From Lachnospiraceae bacterium (GTDB lineage: Bacteria > Bacillota_A > Clostridia > Lachnospirales > Lachnospiraceae), in NCBI GenBank assembly GCA_028694115.1, contig JAQUUB010000109.1, positions 1 to 14,589 on the forward strand: 14,589 bases of DNA. The letters are read 5' to 3'. The position numbers were made by a program, and so were the translations under genes. Under the pieces are notes generated by a model. That model did not search any database, was not told the origin of the DNA, and saw nothing but the letters and a program-made list of their open reading frames with translations. Positions 12,106 through 14,589 of this stretch are shown here, piece by piece (positions within the stretch are counted from its first letter, which is position 1; every line of letters starts with the position of its first letter).

Positions 12106-14484
12106 ATGGTATTATTTACAGATGAATTTAAGGAACTGAAAAAAGCAAGTGAACCGCTTTATAAGTCTCCGAAATCAATTCAGGAAACCATTGAAATTAT
12201 GGCAGTAGCAGAGAATGGGATTTTCGAGGTGGCAAAGAATCGATATTCAAAATGCTACCGCTTTCAGGATATTAACTACACCACCACAAATGAGGACGAG
12301 CAGATTGATATTTTTGAACGATACTGTAAGTTCTTGAATTCTTTGGACTGTAATTTTAAGATTACAATCAACAATAAGAATAAAAATATGGAAGATTTAA
12401 AGCAGTATGTGTTATTGAAGTATATGGATGACGGTTATGATAACTTCCGTAAAGTATATAACGATATCATAGAAGCAAAGATTCTAGAAGGCAGACAAGG
12501 GATTGAGCAGGAGAGATATTTAACACTCACAATCGAACGAAAGAATTTTGAGGAAGCTAAGGCGCAGTTTGCTACATTAGAAGCAACGCTTCGCAAGGCA
12601 TTCAATGAGTTGGGAGCAGATATCGTAGCACTCAGTGGGAATGAGAGATTAAAAATTCTTCATGATTTTTATCACCTTGGGAATGAGAACAGCTGGGACT
12701 TTGACATCAAAGAAGCAAAGAAAATAGTAAGGGATTTCAAAAATGATTTAAGTAACGGTATGATTAAGTATTTTCCAGATAGCTTTGAGGATGAGCGTAA
12801 ATTTTGCAAAGCATTATTCATAAAGAAGTATCCAAGTAGCTTATCAGATCGGTTCCTAAATGAAATCACATCACTTCCGGTTCACTCCATTGTTAGCATA
12901 GACGTAGTGCCGGTTCCAAAGGATTTGACCACTAAGGTATTGCAGAAGAAATATCTGGGTATTGAATCAGATATTATCAAACAGCAGAGAGTTCGTAACA
13001 AGAACAATGACTTCTCATCTGATATCTCCTATGCTAAGAGAACGGAAAAGAAGGAAATTGAAACCATCATGGATGATGTGCGTGAGAATGACCAATGCCT
13101 GTATTATGTAGCGGTGACAATCATTTTGATGGCAGACTCAAAAAAAGAACTAGAGAGTATCAGTGAAACGGTAGAAACCATTGGGAAGCGTAACAGCTGC
13201 ACTATTGATGTGCATTATCTGAAACAGAGAGAGGCATTAAATACAGCATTACCGATTGGCGTAAGGCAGGTAGAAACTATGAGAACCATGCTTACCCAGA
13301 GTGTTGCTGTATTGATGCCTTTTAATGTGCAGGAACTGAATGATACAGGTGGTAATTACTATGGTATCAATCAGGTATCAAAGAATATCAACATTGGAAA
13401 TCGTAAGAGACTTATCAATGGTAATGGATTTGTATTTGGTGTTCCTGGTTCAGGAAAATCCTTCTTCTGTAAGATGGAAATGGGAAATGTATTCTTGTCT
13501 GGAGACGATGAAATCATAGTTATTGATCCAATGAACGAATATTTTGATATTGCACAAACCTACGGTGGAACAGTCGTAAATATGTCAACATATACCGATA
13601 ATTATGTGAATCCGATGGCAATGGATGTATGGAACTTAGATCAGAATGATTCCAAAGGCTGGGTAAGAGAAAAGGGTGAATTTATGCTGGGACTTTGTGA
13701 ACAGTGTATCGGCGATTCCCTAAATTCCAGACAGAAATCCATCATTGATAGATGTGTAAGAAAGCTCTATATAGAGATTGCCAGAAGCAGAGAAAAGTAT
13801 ATTCCAGTTATGTCAGATTTCTATGAGTTATTGAATCAACAGCCGGAGGTGGAAGCAAAAGACATCGCATTGTCACTGGAGCTGTTCGTTAATGGATCAC
13901 TTAACATCTTCAATCATCAATCGAATGTGGATGTTGACAATCGCTTCACAGTTTATGGAATCAGAGACTTGGGTGCAGAATTATCGCCCATTACCATGCT
14001 TGTTATGATGGAGAGTATCCAGCAGAGAATCGTGGAGAATGGGAAGAGAGGGAAAGCAACTTGGCTCTATATTGACGAATTCCACGTTTTACTAAATTCC
14101 GAGTATTCTGCAAAGTATTTACAGCAGTTATGGAAGAAAGTAAGAAAACAGGGTGGGTTATGTACAGGAATCACACAGAATGTTGTTGATTTATTACAGA
14201 ATTACACGGCAACAACGATGCTTGCGAACTCTGAATTTGTAGCGCTATTAAAGCAGGCAAATACAGATAGTTCGAAAATGGCAGAGGTTATCGGTGTGTC
14301 AGAAGCACAGCTTCGATTTGTAACAAATAGTCCGTCAGGTATGGGACTGATTAAGTGTGGCAGTGCAGTAATTCCATTTGACAATCAGATTAATAAGGAT
14401 ACAGGTTTGTACAAGCTTTATAATACTAATATCCATGAGATAATCGAGAATTCTCGATTATCTCATTTATCCAAACTAAAATAA
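12106..14484 (+). CDS. virB4: VirB4/TraE-type secretion ATPase
   Basis: The 792-residue protein is the energising ATPase of the conjugation channel. The N-terminal ~400 residues form the CagE/TrbE-type region, and the C-terminal half is a RecA-like ATPase. Walker A is GVPGSGKS at residues 445-452. Walker B is WLYIDEF around residues 653-659, with D657-E658. Other family motifs are visible, such as VIDPMNEYFDIAQTYGGTVV, KVRKQGGLCTGITQNVVDLL and NSEFVALLKQA. Length is normal for the family. The last residues (IENSRLSHLSKLK) are encoded partly by a perfect 32-bp palindrome, so the natural C-terminus may have been replaced. ATG 12106 is preceded by AGAGAGGTAAAGAG. In related elements a cell-wall hydrolase gene follows; here a terminator follows. 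Confidence 0.95.
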   Translation: MVLFTDEFKELKKASEPLYKSPKSIQETIEIMAVAENGIFEVAKNRYSKCYRFQDINYTTTNEDEQIDIFERYCKFLNSLDCNFKITINNKNKNMEDLKQYVLLKYMDDGYDNFRKVYNDIIEAKILEGRQGIEQERYLTLTIERKNFEEAKAQFATLEATLRKAFNELGADIVALSGNERLKILHDFYHLGNENSWDFDIKEAKKIVRDFKNDLSNGMIKYFPDSFEDERKFCKALFIKKYPSSLSDRFLNEITSLPVHSIVSIDVVPVPKDLTTKVLQKKYLGIESDIIKQQRVRNKNNDFSSDISYAKRTEKKEIETIMDDVRENDQCLYYVAVTIILMADSKKELESISETVETIGKRNSCTIDVHYLKQREALNTALPIGVRQVETMRTMLTQSVAVLMPFNVQELNDTGGNYYGINQVSKNINIGNRKRLINGNGFVFGVPGSGKSFFCKMEMGNVFLSGDDEIIVIDPMNEYFDIAQTYGGTVVNMSTYTDNYVNPMAMDVWNLDQNDSKGWVREKGEFMLGLCEQCIGDSLNSRQKSIIDRCVRKLYIEIARSREKYIPVMSDFYELLNQQPEVEAKDIALSLELFVNGSLNIFNHQSNVDVDNRFTVYGIRDLGAELSPITMLVMMESIQQRIVENGKRGKATWLYIDEFHVLLNSEYSAKYLQQLWKKVRKQGGLCTGITQNVVDLLQNYTATTMLANSEFVALLKQANTDSSKMAEVIGVSEAQLRFVTNSPSGMGLIKCGSAVIPFDNQINKDTGLYKLYNTNIHEIIENSRLSHLSKLK
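14435..14466. repeat. perfect 32-bp palindrome at the 3' end of virB4
   Basis: ATGAGATAATCGAGAA at 14435-14450 is followed at once by its exact reverse complement at 14451-14466, with no loop. The symmetry axis lies between 14450 and 14451. It is inside the virB4 reading frame, 18 bases before the stop codon. Chance occurrence of such a long perfect palindrome is very unlikely. Confidence 0.95.
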
Positions 14485-14550
14485 AATCCAAACCTTTTAG
14501 TACAGTTATCCAATACAATACTTTTTGAGCAAAAAAGGTTTGGATTTTTT
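14483..14550. terminator. long-loop bidirectional intrinsic terminator
   Basis: A 16-bp perfect inverted repeat (AAAATCCAAACCTTTT at 14483-14498; complement at 14533-14548) encloses a 34-base loop. On the + strand it ends in six T residues. On the - strand it likewise ends in a T-rich run. It starts at the virB4 stop codon. It probably ends the transfer operon and may also stop transcription coming from the right. A pair of terminal inverted repeats of a minute element is a less likely alternative. The remaining 39 bases to the window end show nothing recognisable. Confidence 0.75.
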
Positions 14551-14589
14551 ATACCACAATAGTTAACTTAATCCGCAAAGATTGAGAAG

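Overview
The window is a contiguous piece of the conjugation module of an integrative and conjugative element (ICE) of the Tn1549/CTn-like type, from a low-GC Gram-positive anaerobe. A gut clostridium of the Lachnospiraceae/Ruminococcaceae sort is most likely. This rests on the AT-rich coding style, AGGAGG-type ribosome binding sites, all genes on one strand with tiny gaps or overlaps, and the gene set: RadC-like JAB protein, DUF3991/TOPRIM protein, MobC, MOBP-type relaxase, PcfB, VirD4, Maff2, TrbL/VirB6, PrgI, VirB4. Species identity is inference. No integrase, resistance gene, RNA gene or CRISPR array is visible.

Layout. Positions 1-2171 hold an accessory DNA-processing operon: a DUF5688-like protein cut by the window edge, a 51-residue ORF, a JAMM/RadC-like protein and a DUF3991-TOPRIM protein. 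Positions 2154-2520 are non-coding but highly structured. They hold six copies of a 21-bp near-palindrome on an exact 32-bp pitch with one decayed or empty central slot, followed by stem-loops that look like an origin of transfer. Positions 2528-4822 are the relaxosome genes: an unknown protein, MobC and the relaxase, ending in a small terminator-like hairpin. Positions 4858-6437 encode two unrecognised proteins, the first with repeated helical units around a coiled coil. Positions 6462-9772 encode a long PcfB-type adaptor with a C-terminal winged-helix resembling FtsK gamma, then the VirD4 coupling ATPase. Positions 9773-9938 are a structured leader with a strong intrinsic terminator in front of the Maff2 pilin-like gene. 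Next come TrbL/VirB6, a 67-residue protein, a PrgI/VirB3-like protein with an extra C-terminal membrane helix, and the VirB4 ATPase. The VirB4 gene ends in a perfect 32-bp palindrome and a long-loop bidirectional terminator.

How the genes work together (established for the families, inferred here): MobC and relaxase nick and pilot DNA at oriT. PcfB links the relaxosome to VirD4, which hands it to a minimal Gram-positive type IV secretion channel built from Maff2, TrbL, PrgI and VirB4. The cell-wall hydrolase usually found just after VirB4 is not seen before the window ends; the last ~105 bases hold a terminator instead.

The most unusual parts are the phased repeat array beside oriT, the apparent transcription attenuator before the pilin gene, the wHTH-bearing PcfB, and the palindrome that forms the end of virB4.
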